Below, in pieces: positions 15,998 to 24,240 of a stretch of DNA of 64,000 bases. Source of the stretch: Natrinema versiforme (GTDB lineage Archaea; Halobacteriota; Halobacteria; Halobacteriales; Natrialbaceae); assembly GCF_005576615.1 (NCBI RefSeq), contig NZ_CP040330.1, forward strand, positions 1,488,001-1,552,000. The letters are read 5' to 3'. The number at the start of each line of letters is the position of its first letter. Positions within the stretch are counted from its first letter, which is position 1. The translations under genes were made by a program, and so were the position numbers. The notes below the pieces were generated by a model. That model did not search any database. It saw only the letters and a program-made list of their open reading frames with translations, and was not told the origin of the DNA.

Positions 15998-17011
15998 CTA
16001 CGGCTCGACGACGATCTTGCCGACGCTCTCACGATCCTGCATCGCCGCGAAGGCGTCGTCGGTGTCCTCGAGCGCGTACGTCTCGTCGATTTCGGGGTCG
16101 AGTTCGCCGTCGGCCGCGAGGTCGACGAGCCGTCGCAGGTCGTCCTGCGTTCCCATCGTCGAGCCGACGATGCGTTTGTGGCCGAGGAAGAGGTTCGCCA
16201 CGTCGACGGTCGACTCGTTGCCCGCCGTGCGGCCGCAGATCGCCATCGTCCCGCCGCGACGCATGACGGACTGTCCGAGTCGGGTGAACTCGCCGCCGAG
16301 GTGGTTGATGACCGCGTCCGGCGCGCCGATCTCCTCGACTTCGCCGCGAATCTCGTCGATATCCGTCGATTCGATCCCGTGATCGAGCCCGAGGTCGCGC
16401 ACCCGCTCGAGTTTCTCGGCCGACGAGGACGTGCCGATCGTCTCTGCACCGAAGATGGCTGCGAGTTGGATCGTCGCGACGCCGACGCCCCCGGTCGCAC
16501 CGGGGACGAAAACGAAATCGCCGGGACCGACCTCGGCCCGCCGCAGCATGTGGAACGCGGTCATGTACGCCGTCGGAATCGCGGCGGCGGTCGCCGCGTC
16601 GACGTCGTCGGGCAACGGAATCAGCCGATCGGCCCGCACGCGGGCGGTTTCGGACAGCCCGCCGTGATAGAGCGAGAACCGTTCGCAGGTGTTCTCCGGG
16701 CCTTCGCGACAGAACCGACAGGAGCCACACGTCTCGTTCGGGCAGAGAACGACCCTGTTGCCGGGCTCGAGCCCCCGAACGTCCGCGCCGACCTCGCTCA
16801 CGACGCCGGCCACGTCGAGTCCCGTGACGAACGGCAGGTCGTCGGCGTCGACCATCGCCGAATCCCCCTCGAGAATCCAGAGATCGTGGCGATTGATCGC
16901 GCAGGCCTCGACGTCGACCAGCGCCTCGTCGGGGCCGGGTTCGGGTTCGTCGCGGTCGATCACGTCCACTCCCTCGGGACCGATCAGATCGGTAAACGCT
17001 GCGGCTCGCAT
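15998..17011 (-). CDS. Zinc-dependent alcohol dehydrogenase (MDR family)
   Basis: 337 residues. The N-terminal GroES-like domain has catalytic-zinc region AINRHDLWILEG and FVTGLDVAGVVSEVG, and a structural zinc loop CPNETCGSCRFCREGPENTC with four cysteines (residues 96-115). The Rossmann domain contains VPGATGGVGVATIQLA (about residues 168-183). The catalytic-site Cys of classical ADH is replaced by Asn/Arg in CAINRHD, so the catalytic zinc site may differ. It probably oxidises alcohols or reduces quinone/enoyl substrates with NAD(P)H. A CTAG (17044-17047) lies 33 bp upstream of ATG 17011. It is 62 bp upstream of the Azf-like gene in the same orientation; cotranscription is possible. Confidence 0.87.
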   Translation of the reverse strand: MRAAAFTDLIGPEGVDVIDRDEPEPGPDEALVDVEACAINRHDLWILEGDSAMVDADDLPFVTGLDVAGVVSEVGADVRGLEPGNRVVLCPNETCGSCRFCREGPENTCERFSLYHGGLSETARVRADRLIPLPDDVDAATAAAIPTAYMTAFHMLRRAEVGPGDFVFVPGATGGVGVATIQLAAIFGAETIGTSSSAEKLERVRDLGLDHGIESTDIDEIRGEVEEIGAPDAVINHLGGEFTRLGQSVMRRGGTMAICGRTAGNESTVDVANLFLGHKRIVGSTMGTQDDLRRLVDLAADGELDPEIDETYALEDTDDAFAAMQDRESVGKIVVEP

Positions 17012-17135
17012 CGGTTTTCGACTCGACCTCGAGGGCAAAGACCCTAGGGAAGGCGGCACTGCGGTCGGGACCTCGAGGCGGTTCCGCACATCGATGTCGG
17101 CGATCAGCGCCGCTCGATCGGTCGATCGGTCGCCG

Positions 17136-18419
17136 TTAGGCCGATTCCGAATTCGGCGCTGGCAAGGCCCGGAGCCCGCGCGGCGGCACGAGGTAGTTCG
17201 CCCGGTTGCGGACCCTGATGTACTGGAGGATGCCGTTGTTCGTCCGCGAACTGATCGAGCCGTCGGTGAGGTCGCTCCCGGTCATCGCGTTGCGCGTTTT
17301 CACGAAGTCCGCGATTGAGCGCTGCAGCGAGAGGAAGTGAGTGGCCGCCGCGTCGTCGTCGGTCGAATCGAAGTCCCGGCGGAGGATGATCGGCTCGCCG
17401 TCCTCGCGGGCTCGAGCCGTCTTCTGGGCGTGGCCGACCGTTCCGCGTCGCGCGTCCTCGGCCGCGTCGCCGCCGACCTCGGCGATACGACTCGAGTCGC
17501 CGAGGTTGTCCCCGGCCCCGTCGACGAGCCCCTCGTCGGCGTGGGTCGGCGAGAACATCTTCGAGACCCGGATATCGCGGCTGTCCTGTTCGTACCACTG
17601 GTGGAGGTGTAGCCGGATTTTCGAGAGGTGGATGGTCGTCCCGCCGGCGAAGGGACCGTCCCGAATCGTCACGCGGTCCTCGCTCGCCTGCGTCTTCCTG
17701 AAGCCGGATTTGAACCCCATGAACATCGGCGCGTCGTCGGGAACCGGCTCGCTGTCCGGGATGCCGCTGACGCCGGACTGGCGATCCGCCGGGAGGCCGC
17801 GGCCGATGAATCCCGTTCGGCGCTCGGCTACGTCGAAGACCCCCTCGAGGGTGCCCTCGACCTCGAGCCCGTTGAGTTCCTCGAGGTCGCCTTGCAGCGC
17901 CTCTTCGGCGCTCAGCGTGACGTGGCCGTAGTCGCTGGCCAGATGGATCAGGGCGTCGTACTCGTCGAGTTCGGGGTCCTCGATCGGCGCGAGCGCTTCG
18001 GGATCGGGCAGGTCGACGCTTTCGGGAAGGTCAGTCTCGAACCGATCGAAGTACGCCGGACCGTAGCCGATCGTAAACGCCAGTCCCTCGTTCCCGCGTT
18101 TGTACGCTTTCTCGAGGGTTTGGAACGCGGTCTCGAGTTGCTCGCGTTCGTCTTCGGCGTCCGCTGGCCCGTCGCCGACGTACTCGAGGCCGAGCAGGAG
18201 GTGGTGTTCGGGCGGCTCGATGTTCCCGTGGTCGTCCTCGGCGAGGAACTCGTTCCACGCGTGCTGGCGGTCGGGAAGTTCTTCGGGGCTGAGCGCGGCC
18301 TGTGGCACGTCCTCGGTCTCCTCGCGCTGGAGGCAGGCGGCGAGCGCGCTCGCACCGCCGATGGCGACGGCGCTGCGGACGAACGCGCGACGCGAGAGCC
18401 CGCGGTCCGGACCGTTCAT
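17136..18419 (-). CDS. Tat-exported DyP-like (EfeB-type) haem peroxidase lipoprotein with altered active site
   Basis: 427 residues. The N-terminus LSRRAFVRSAVAIGGASALAAC combines a twin-arginine signal with a lipobox (Cys about 29), so it is likely an extracytoplasmic lipoprotein. The body matches the dye-decolourising peroxidase fold: LAFTIGYGPAYFDRF, a YDALIHLASDYG ferredoxin-like strand, MGFKSGF, HLHQWYEQDSRD, VGHAQK (candidate proximal His330) and C-terminal THFLSLQRSIADFVKTRNAM. The hallmark GxxDG is GFKSG (235-239), so the distal catalytic Asp is Ser238. Family members oxidise dyes or free iron from haem; this one may have lost or changed the peroxidase chemistry. Divergent from the SRPBCC gene (85 bp apart). 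Confidence 0.8.
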   Translation of the reverse strand: MNGPDRGLSRRAFVRSAVAIGGASALAACLQREETEDVPQAALSPEELPDRQHAWNEFLAEDDHGNIEPPEHHLLLGLEYVGDGPADAEDEREQLETAFQTLEKAYKRGNEGLAFTIGYGPAYFDRFETDLPESVDLPDPEALAPIEDPELDEYDALIHLASDYGHVTLSAEEALQGDLEELNGLEVEGTLEGVFDVAERRTGFIGRGLPADRQSGVSGIPDSEPVPDDAPMFMGFKSGFRKTQASEDRVTIRDGPFAGGTTIHLSKIRLHLHQWYEQDSRDIRVSKMFSPTHADEGLVDGAGDNLGDSSRIAEVGGDAAEDARRGTVGHAQKTARAREDGEPIILRRDFDSTDDDAAATHFLSLQRSIADFVKTRNAMTGSDLTDGSISSRTNNGILQYIRVRNRANYLVPPRGLRALPAPNSESA

Positions 18420-18504
18420 ACACGACCCTCGGTGGTTCGCGACTAAGGCTATTGCGGTCACACCGACCGGTACAGCCATCCGTCTGAGAGTGGTACATTC
18501 TCGC

Positions 18505-18957
18505 ATGAATCAGGTCGAAGTGTTCGTCGAGATCGACGCCCCGCCGGCGGCCGTCTGGGACGCGCTGCTCTCGTTCGACACCTATCCCGAGTGGGACCCG
18601 ATCCGTCGCACGATCGAGGGGGTCGCCGTCGACACGGCGGGACGCGAGGGCAGCGCCGAACCCGCCGATCTCACCCGGCTACTCGACGGACCGATGGCCG
18701 TCACCGTCGACCCTCACAGACGACTCGGCTGGCTCGACCGGCTCGTGGTGCCCTTCGCGTTCGACCGCTACCACGAGTTCCACCTCGTGCCGATCGACGA
18801 CGGCGAGCGAACGCGACTCCTCCAGCGGGAGACGGTCCGCGGCGCATTCGCCCCGCTCACGTTCGACGAGGGGCGCGTGGAACGGGCGTTCATCGAGATG
18901 AATGACGCGATCGCGGCCCGGGCCGAACGCCGGACGAGCGCGAGCCCGATCGCCTGA
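18505..18957 (+). CDS. SRPBCC-superfamily (START/Bet v1-like) protein
   Basis: 150 residues, MNQVEVFVEIDAPPAAVWDALLSFDTYPEWDPIRRTIEG, the standard opening of polyketide cyclase/dehydrase-type SRPBCC proteins, which form a deep hydrophobic cavity for lipids or small molecules. The rest (PMAVTVDPHRRLGWLDRL, then YHEFHLVPIDDGERTRLLQRETVRG) fits the beta-sheet and C-terminal helix order. No catalytic residues can be assigned. It is divergent from the DyP-like gene; a functional link is possible but unsupported. Confidence 0.8.
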   Translation: MNQVEVFVEIDAPPAAVWDALLSFDTYPEWDPIRRTIEGVAVDTAGREGSAEPADLTRLLDGPMAVTVDPHRRLGWLDRLVVPFAFDRYHEFHLVPIDDGERTRLLQRETVRGAFAPLTFDEGRVERAFIEMNDAIAARAERRTSASPIA

Positions 18958-19007
18958 TTCCTGCTCCGTACTCGGTCACGCCTGTCGAATCAACCCCGCC
19001 CGAGCGA

Positions 19008-19664
19008 TCAGACCAACTCGAGCAGCGCCTCGAGGGACTCGATTTCGTGTGCCGGCTCGCTCGAGAGGGCGTACTCCCTGCGGTGATCCCGCCGGATGAA
19101 CGCCGCGTCGATGCCGGCCGCGTCGGCCGCGGCGATGTCGACGCGACTGTCCCCCACGAACAGCGGGTTCTCGACCGCGAGATCTGCCAGCGCCCGCTCG
19201 AGGTAATACGGCGTCGGCTTCTTGCGCTCGATGCCCTCGAGGGTCGGCTCGCGGCCGTACCAGACATCGACCGCGAGGTCGCAGTGCTCGAGGACGTTCC
19301 CGATCGTCTCGTGTTGGTTGTTGCTGACGATCGCCGTCGGGGTCGACAGCGACTCGAGCGTCGCGACGTCGTCGTAGTGGCGTTTTCGACCGGCCCGAAG
19401 CTCGGCGAGTTGGGCCGCGATCGCGGCGTCTTCGCGGGCGCGCCAGAGGTCGTCGAGATCGATACCGTGGTGGTCAGCGGTTCGACGCAGCGAGGTCACG
19501 TCCGGACTGAGCAACGTCTCGATGTGGTCGGCGGGCGGATCCGTGACGCCGACGCTCTCGAAGGCGTCGGTCATCGCGTCGATCAGTACGTCCCGATCCG
19601 TCGGCGTCGTCAGGACGCCGTCGTTGTCGAAGATGACCGCGTCGTACGCCGTTTGGGCACCCAT
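19008..19664 (-). CDS. HAD-superfamily hydrolase (phosphoglycolate phosphatase-like)
   Basis: 218 residues with all four HAD motifs: FDNDGVL (nucleophile Asp near residue 11), SNNQ (motif II), KKPTPYYLERAL (motif III Lys) and VGDSRVDIAAADAAG (motif IV). The helical cap between motifs I and II (about residues 20-95) is of C1 type, as in phosphoglycolate phosphatases and beta-phosphoglucomutases. Substrate is unknown. ATG 19664 is preferred; the in-frame upstream stretch is not family-like. It is divergent from the HTTM gene. Confidence 0.87.
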   Translation of the reverse strand: MGAQTAYDAVIFDNDGVLTTPTDRDVLIDAMTDAFESVGVTDPPADHIETLLSPDVTSLRRTADHHGIDLDDLWRAREDAAIAAQLAELRAGRKRHYDDVATLESLSTPTAIVSNNQHETIGNVLEHCDLAVDVWYGREPTLEGIERKKPTPYYLERALADLAVENPLFVGDSRVDIAAADAAGIDAAFIRRDHRREYALSSEPAHEIESLEALLELV

Positions 19665-19784
19665 GTGGCCTGTCGTAGGACCGGGGGGATTTCGGCGTTG
19701 TGTCGGACAGCGACTGAGGTTTCTCCTCACTTGCCCGATCCGACGCCCCGCCTCGGTCCCTACCTATCGGGCGACGAGAAAATA

Positions 19785-19790
19785 CTTATA
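19785..19790 (+). promoter_or_regulatory. TATA box of the HTTM gene
   Basis: CTTATA in an AT-rich patch about 43 bp before ATG 19831, predicting a leader of about 18 nt. Confidence 0.45.
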
Positions 19791-19830
19791 CATCGCTTGA
19801 CAACCCGCGAGCCACTTCACTGGTCCCGCT

Positions 19831-21345
19831 ATGACAACCGCCCGATCCGATTCCGCGACGCCGACCGACGATCCCGTGACGACGCTCGAGTCGCTCCGGG
19901 CGGTCGTCAGGTCGCGTCTCGGAATCGATCCGCGGGCGCTCGCCGCGTTCCGGATCGGGCTGGGACTCGTCGTCCTGTTCGATCTGCTCTTGCTTCGGCT
20001 CCCGGGACTGGTCACGTTCTACACGGACGAGGGGGTCCTCCCCCGCTCCGCTCTCAGGGAGGTGTCGCCAGCGCTCGCGAAGTGGTCCCTTCACGCCCTC
20101 TCGGGCTCCGCGTGGGCACAGGGGCTCTTGCTCGCGATCACCGGTCTCTTCGCGACGTGCGTGCTTGTCGGCTACCGCCACCGGCTCGCGGCCGTCGGCG
20201 CGGCGCTGCTCCTCGCGTCGCTTCACGCCCGCAACCCGTATCTGGTCAACGGCGGCGATACGATCCTCATCTCGCTGCTCCTCTTCGCGGCCGTCCTTCC
20301 GCTCGAGGCCCGGTGGTCGCTCCGTCCGCGTCGACTCGAGTTCCGGTCCGCGAGCGGGGACGATCCTCGCGTAGTTTCGACGGCGACCGCGATCCTCTGC
20401 CTGCATATCGTCGTCATCTACGCGATCAATGCGATCCTCAAGTTCCGGAGCGACGCGTGGCTGTCCGGCGTGGCCGTAAAGCGGATCTTCCGACTCGAGG
20501 ACTTCATCGACCACGCGGGGCCGACGATCGCGGAGTTCCCCGCTCTCCTGACCGCGATCAACTGGCTCTGGATCGCGGTTCTCGCCGCGTCGGTGCTGCT
20601 CGTGGTCGCGCCCGGTCGGCTCCGGACCGCGACCGTCGCCGCGTTCGTCGGCGCTCACCTCAGCATGGCGGCGACGATGCGTCTGGGTGCCTTCCCGTTC
20701 GTCATGGTCGCCGTCCTGCTCGTCTTCCTCCCGCCGCCGGTCTGGGACCGAATCGAGCGCTTCGTTTCGGCGAGTGGGCTCGAGGGGCGTCTCGAGTCCC
20801 GCGCGGTCAGAGGGGAGTCTGGAGAAACGGGGAAGACGGTAGCCGAGTCAACGGTCTCACCGCGCGTTCGGCGCGGTACCCGACTCGCCGCGGCGGGGCT
20901 TCTCGTCTGTCTCTTCCTCGCCGTGGTGGGCTGGCAGGTCGCCGCGGCGGGACTCGTCGATACTCCGGCCTCGAGCGACGACGGCGCGCTGGGGAGCGCG
21001 AGTTGGGCCTTCTTTGCGCCCCAGCCGCCCGACTCCTACAGCTGGTACGTCGTCGAGGCGACCCCCGAGTCCGGAGAATCGACCGATCTGGTCACCGGCG
21101 ATCCGGCGACGTTCGACCGCCCGGACAACGCAATGGATCGATACCCGACGACGCTCTGGAAGCGGTACGGGACGAAGGGACAGGGGGCGGGCGACGCCGC
21201 CCTCGAGTCGGCGGGCGCGTACTTCTGTGACCGCGCCCCTGCCGGGACCGAGTCGGTGACGATCTATCGCGTCGAACAGCCGGTCGACGCGGACGGGCCG
21301 GTCGGCGAGCCGATCCCCCACGAGACGGTTACCCGTTCGTGTTGA
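19831..21345 (+). CDS. HTTM-domain integral membrane protein (gamma-carboxylase-like)
   Basis: 504 residues. After a soluble N-terminus (about 30 residues) there are about eight transmembrane segments: RIGLGLVVLFDLLLLRLPGLVTFYTDEGVLPR is the typical HTTM opening, and LHARNPYLVNGGDTILISLLLF and YAINAILKFRSDAWLSG follow. HTTM is the membrane part of vitamin K-dependent gamma-glutamyl carboxylase; haloarchaeal stand-alone versions have no proven activity. The C-terminal region after a last membrane segment near residue 365 is a soluble extracytoplasmic domain of about 120 residues with SWYVVEATPESGE. No partner gene is evident nearby. Confidence 0.85.
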   Translation: MTTARSDSATPTDDPVTTLESLRAVVRSRLGIDPRALAAFRIGLGLVVLFDLLLLRLPGLVTFYTDEGVLPRSALREVSPALAKWSLHALSGSAWAQGLLLAITGLFATCVLVGYRHRLAAVGAALLLASLHARNPYLVNGGDTILISLLLFAAVLPLEARWSLRPRRLEFRSASGDDPRVVSTATAILCLHIVVIYAINAILKFRSDAWLSGVAVKRIFRLEDFIDHAGPTIAEFPALLTAINWLWIAVLAASVLLVVAPGRLRTATVAAFVGAHLSMAATMRLGAFPFVMVAVLLVFLPPPVWDRIERFVSASGLEGRLESRAVRGESGETGKTVAESTVSPRVRRGTRLAAAGLLVCLFLAVVGWQVAAAGLVDTPASSDDGALGSASWAFFAPQPPDSYSWYVVEATPESGESTDLVTGDPATFDRPDNAMDRYPTTLWKRYGTKGQGAGDAALESAGAYFCDRAPAGTESVTIYRVEQPVDADGPVGEPIPHETVTRSC

Positions 21346-21503
21346 TCTCCGGTGCCGGTGGCGAGACGGGATCCGACGCCGGAACACCGATCCCGTCCGT
21401 AGGTTCAAGTACGGACGGGCGACCAGACCCGCCGTGAGCCACGAGATGAGTCCCGACTCGCGCGTCGCGCAGTCCGATTCACGCCGTTCCGGTCGGGTGG
21501 ACG

Positions 21504-22118
21504 ATGGGCCATAGGGCGCTCGTCGCCTACCGGCGGCCGGATCGCCTCTACGACCTGCGGTACAGCCACTGGGGCGGCGAGGCGCTGTCGCTCGCCGACG
21601 AGATCACGGCGACGACCCCGCTCGCTGACGGTGCGATCGAGGGGTCCCTGCTTGCGGACTCGATCACTCGCGACCGCATCCTGCAGGACTTCCTCGATCC
21701 CTGCGTTCACGAGGCGCTCTATCTCGTCGCGCCGGCCGACGACTACGCGGTCGACGCCTACCGGGTCTGCTGGCTCGAGTGGGGTGACGGCCGCGACGAC
21801 GGCCGGGGTGCGATCGTCGCCGCCCGGGCCGACGACGGGGGCGGAGCCGGGGCCGGGACCGAGGGCGAGCGTATCGAGACCTGGTTTCGCGCGACCAAGA
21901 CCGCGCTGGCCGATATCATCGAGATGGGCGCGCTCTCGCGGCGGGCCGCACAGGCGTACCTCGAGGCCCGCGTCTGCGAGGATCAGGACGGCATCCTCTA
22001 CACGTACGGCGAGTCGGTCGAGGACTCGTCGTACACGCCGACGCCCGATCGCTGGCTCGAAGAGGAGCGTCGAGAGCGCGACGAGCGGACGGACGGCTCT
22101 GGAGAAACCGACGAGTGA
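21504..22118 (+). CDS. Conserved haloarchaeal protein of unknown function (DUF6735-like)
   Basis: 204 residues starting MGHRALVAYRRPDRLYDLRYSHWGG, followed by a mixed alpha/beta domain (ATTPLADGAIEGSLLADSITRDRILQDFLDPCVHEALYLV...YRVCWLEWG), a Gly/Asp-rich loop, ETWFRATKTALADIIEMGALSRRAAQAYLEAR, and an acidic tail. I believe this corresponds to a haloarchaeal domain of unknown function (DUF6735), from memory. It has no signal peptide and no membrane segment, so it is probably cytoplasmic. It is convergent with the MutS-family gene, 43 bp away. Confidence 0.7.
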   Translation: MGHRALVAYRRPDRLYDLRYSHWGGEALSLADEITATTPLADGAIEGSLLADSITRDRILQDFLDPCVHEALYLVAPADDYAVDAYRVCWLEWGDGRDDGRGAIVAARADDGGGAGAGTEGERIETWFRATKTALADIIEMGALSRRAAQAYLEARVCEDQDGILYTYGESVEDSSYTPTPDRWLEEERRERDERTDGSGETDE

Positions 22119-22161
22119 GCGGTGCGAGGACGAACTGGAAGACGGCTCGGCTTCGAGAAAC

Positions 22162-23985
22162 TCACTCGCCGGTGGTCCAGCGCGCGTCCGCGAGCGTCCG
22201 CTGGACGACCTCGTCGCCCACCGCTTCCGCTAAGGTCTCGAACCCGGCGCGCTCGCTCCGGTCGCCGGCGTTCGCGACCAGCCGCGAGACGATGAACTCC
22301 GGCGTCGAGCGGCCCACGGTGTCGAACCGGGGCTGGTAGTCGACGAGCAACTCGAGGTCCGGGTTCAGTCCCTCCGCGAAGATGCCGTCGACCCGCGCCT
22401 CCGGCGGGAGCGGCTCTAAGTCGTCCGCGAGGTGGGTGACGAACACACCGAGCGCCTCGCGGTCGACGGAGAGCGTGACGAGGCCGTGGAGGAGGTCCGC
22501 CGCGCTGCCCGGCTCCGTGATCGCCTCGAACTCGTCGACCAGCATCAGGGTCCGTCCGCCTGTCGAGAGCGGCGGGACGATCGACTTGAGCGTCGACTCG
22601 AGGACCCCGGCGTTGAAACTCGCGTGCCGGCGGTGGAAGACCAGCGAGTCGACCGGCGTCACCTCGGCCCGATCCGCGGGGACCGGCAGCCCCATCGTCG
22701 CCAGCAGGACGACCTGACACAGCGTCTCAAGCAGGGTCGTCTTCCCGCCGCTGTTGGCTCCAGTGAGGACCGCGACCCGCTGGTCGCCGGGGACTGATCC
22801 GACGCCCTCGGGGACGCTCGTCACGCCGTGCTCGCCGAGGCCATAGGTGACCGGTTGGACCGACTCCCCGTCGTGTGCGGCGAGCGTGAGGTTGCGCGCG
22901 TTGACGACGGACACCGCGGCGTCGTCGGTTCGCCCAGTGCGTGCGCTCTCGTCTTCCGAGCCGCTCCGTGCCTCGCTCTCCACGAACACGGGACGGGTAC
23001 AGTCGTACTCGAGCGCGAAGCGAGCCAGCGAGAGGTGCAAGGCGATGTCGTCGACCGCTGCGACGGCCCGGTCGATCGCATCGCGGGCCGTTTCGAGCGT
23101 TTCCTCGAGGTCGCTCGCGACGGCCTGTTCGCGCTCGTCGACTGCTTCCGTGAGATCGCTCCGGAGCGTTCGCAACGTGCCGCCGACGAAGTCGGTCGCA
23201 TCCGTCGCGTCGGTGGGCATCGCGTCCCGAACGCGATCGATCGTCGCGTCCGTCTCGTTCAGCACGTGGTCCTCGAAGGACTGCCGGAATCCCTCGGCGT
23301 CGTGGACGCCCGCCGAGCGCAGGTCGTCGATCAACGCGAGCGCGTTCGCGTCCATGTCCTCGATCGCGCCCAGATCGTCCCGGAGCCGGTCGAGTTCTGC
23401 GTCGGCACCGTCTCGAACCCTGCCGCCGTCGAGCGCCGCCAGCGCCTCGGCGGCCTTCGCGAGCGTTTCCGCCTCGAGGTCCGCGATCGCGGCGAACGGG
23501 CCGGAGTCGACCCCGGCCTCGAGCAGCGCCAGCGCGGCCTCGACGGCCGCGTGCTCGCTCCCATCGCGCTCGTCGTAGCGCTCGTAGGCCTCGAGCACGG
23601 CGGTCCGATCGGCCTCGGCGAGGTCGGCCCACGCGTCCCGGGCCGCGAGCACATCGTCGAGTCGCGATTCCATCGCCTCACGGCCGTCGAGCGGTGTGAG
23701 CACCCGGATTCGATCGGCCGCCCGTTGAGTGACTGCGTGCTCGACCGCGAGATCCAGTAGCTCCTTGTAAGCCGACCGCGCGTCGCTGGTCGAGAGGATA
23801 TCCATGCCAGCGCCGCCGGTCGCCCGCCGGAGGATACGGGTCGCGCGGCCGCGAGCGAGTCCGGCGTCCGCGAGCGCCCGCACGTCGCCGCTCTCGATCG
23901 CCCGGATCGCCGCCTCTCTCCCTAACTCGTCGACCAGCGTCTCCCGCGTCTTCGGGCCGACCCCCCAGTACTCCTCGAGTCGCAT
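22162..23985 (-). CDS. MutS-family (MutS2/MutS5-like) ATPase with N-terminal helix-hairpin-helix
   Basis: 607 residues. Residues 1-50 (MRLEEYWGVGPKTRETLVDELG...LARGRATRILRR) form a helix-hairpin-helix DNA-binding element. A long helical region (about 100-330) corresponds to the MutS lever/clamp. The C-terminal ABC-type ATPase has Walker A TGANSGGKTTLLE (about residues 408-420), FHRRHASFNAGVLESTLKS (signature region) and Walker B LMLVDEFEAI. It lacks the mismatch-recognition domain I, as in MutS2/MutS5 proteins, and no Smr nuclease domain is visible. Likely roles are recombination intermediates or repair rather than mismatch sensing. A start ATG at 23985 fits the HhH. Confidence 0.87.
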   Translation of the reverse strand: MRLEEYWGVGPKTRETLVDELGREAAIRAIESGDVRALADAGLARGRATRILRRATGGAGMDILSTSDARSAYKELLDLAVEHAVTQRAADRIRVLTPLDGREAMESRLDDVLAARDAWADLAEADRTAVLEAYERYDERDGSEHAAVEAALALLEAGVDSGPFAAIADLEAETLAKAAEALAALDGGRVRDGADAELDRLRDDLGAIEDMDANALALIDDLRSAGVHDAEGFRQSFEDHVLNETDATIDRVRDAMPTDATDATDFVGGTLRTLRSDLTEAVDEREQAVASDLEETLETARDAIDRAVAAVDDIALHLSLARFALEYDCTRPVFVESEARSGSEDESARTGRTDDAAVSVVNARNLTLAAHDGESVQPVTYGLGEHGVTSVPEGVGSVPGDQRVAVLTGANSGGKTTLLETLCQVVLLATMGLPVPADRAEVTPVDSLVFHRRHASFNAGVLESTLKSIVPPLSTGGRTLMLVDEFEAITEPGSAADLLHGLVTLSVDREALGVFVTHLADDLEPLPPEARVDGIFAEGLNPDLELLVDYQPRFDTVGRSTPEFIVSRLVANAGDRSERAGFETLAEAVGDEVVQRTLADARWTTGE

Positions 23986-24148
23986 ACGTGGTGACTCGTG
24001 GCGACTGTCTTGAACGCTGTGTCATGTTGCCGCGCGCCGGTCCATGGGAGACGCTGGTATCGACCGCGCCCGTTCGGAATAGCCGACATCCGCTCGAGCG
24101 AACCGGTCCGCTGTACGTTCGCGTGTCGGTACACGTCCGTCCACAACA

Positions 24149-24166
24149 TATACACGAATGTGGGTA
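24149..24166. promoter_or_regulatory. Candidate purine operator upstream of purF
   Basis: TATACACGAATGTGGGTA, an imperfect inverted repeat (TACAC / GTGGGTA arms), 45-62 bp upstream of the purF TATA box. It matches the element upstream of the purine-type permease (11197-11214) at 15 of 18 positions. An adjacent GGTACACG (24129-24136) may be a further half-site. The rest of the 23986-24240 gap shows no gene. Confidence 0.45.
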
Positions 24167-24210
24167 TGTTTCTCCTCGAGGGGGAGTCGAAGAAGCACAA
24201 ACACGGGGAT

Positions 24211-24216
24211 TTTTAT
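24211..24216 (+). promoter_or_regulatory. TATA box of purF
   Basis: TTTTAT centred about 27 bp before ATG 24241, predicting a leaderless mRNA and supporting that start over ATG 24280. Confidence 0.5.
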
Positions 24217-24240
24217 CGGCTCGGTGCCCTACTGACTCCC

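Noticed and set aside
22162-23985. Smr endonuclease or mismatch-sensing domain in the MutS-family gene
   Set aside because: The protein ends shortly after the ATPase, and the N-terminus is helix-hairpin-helix rather than MutS domain I.
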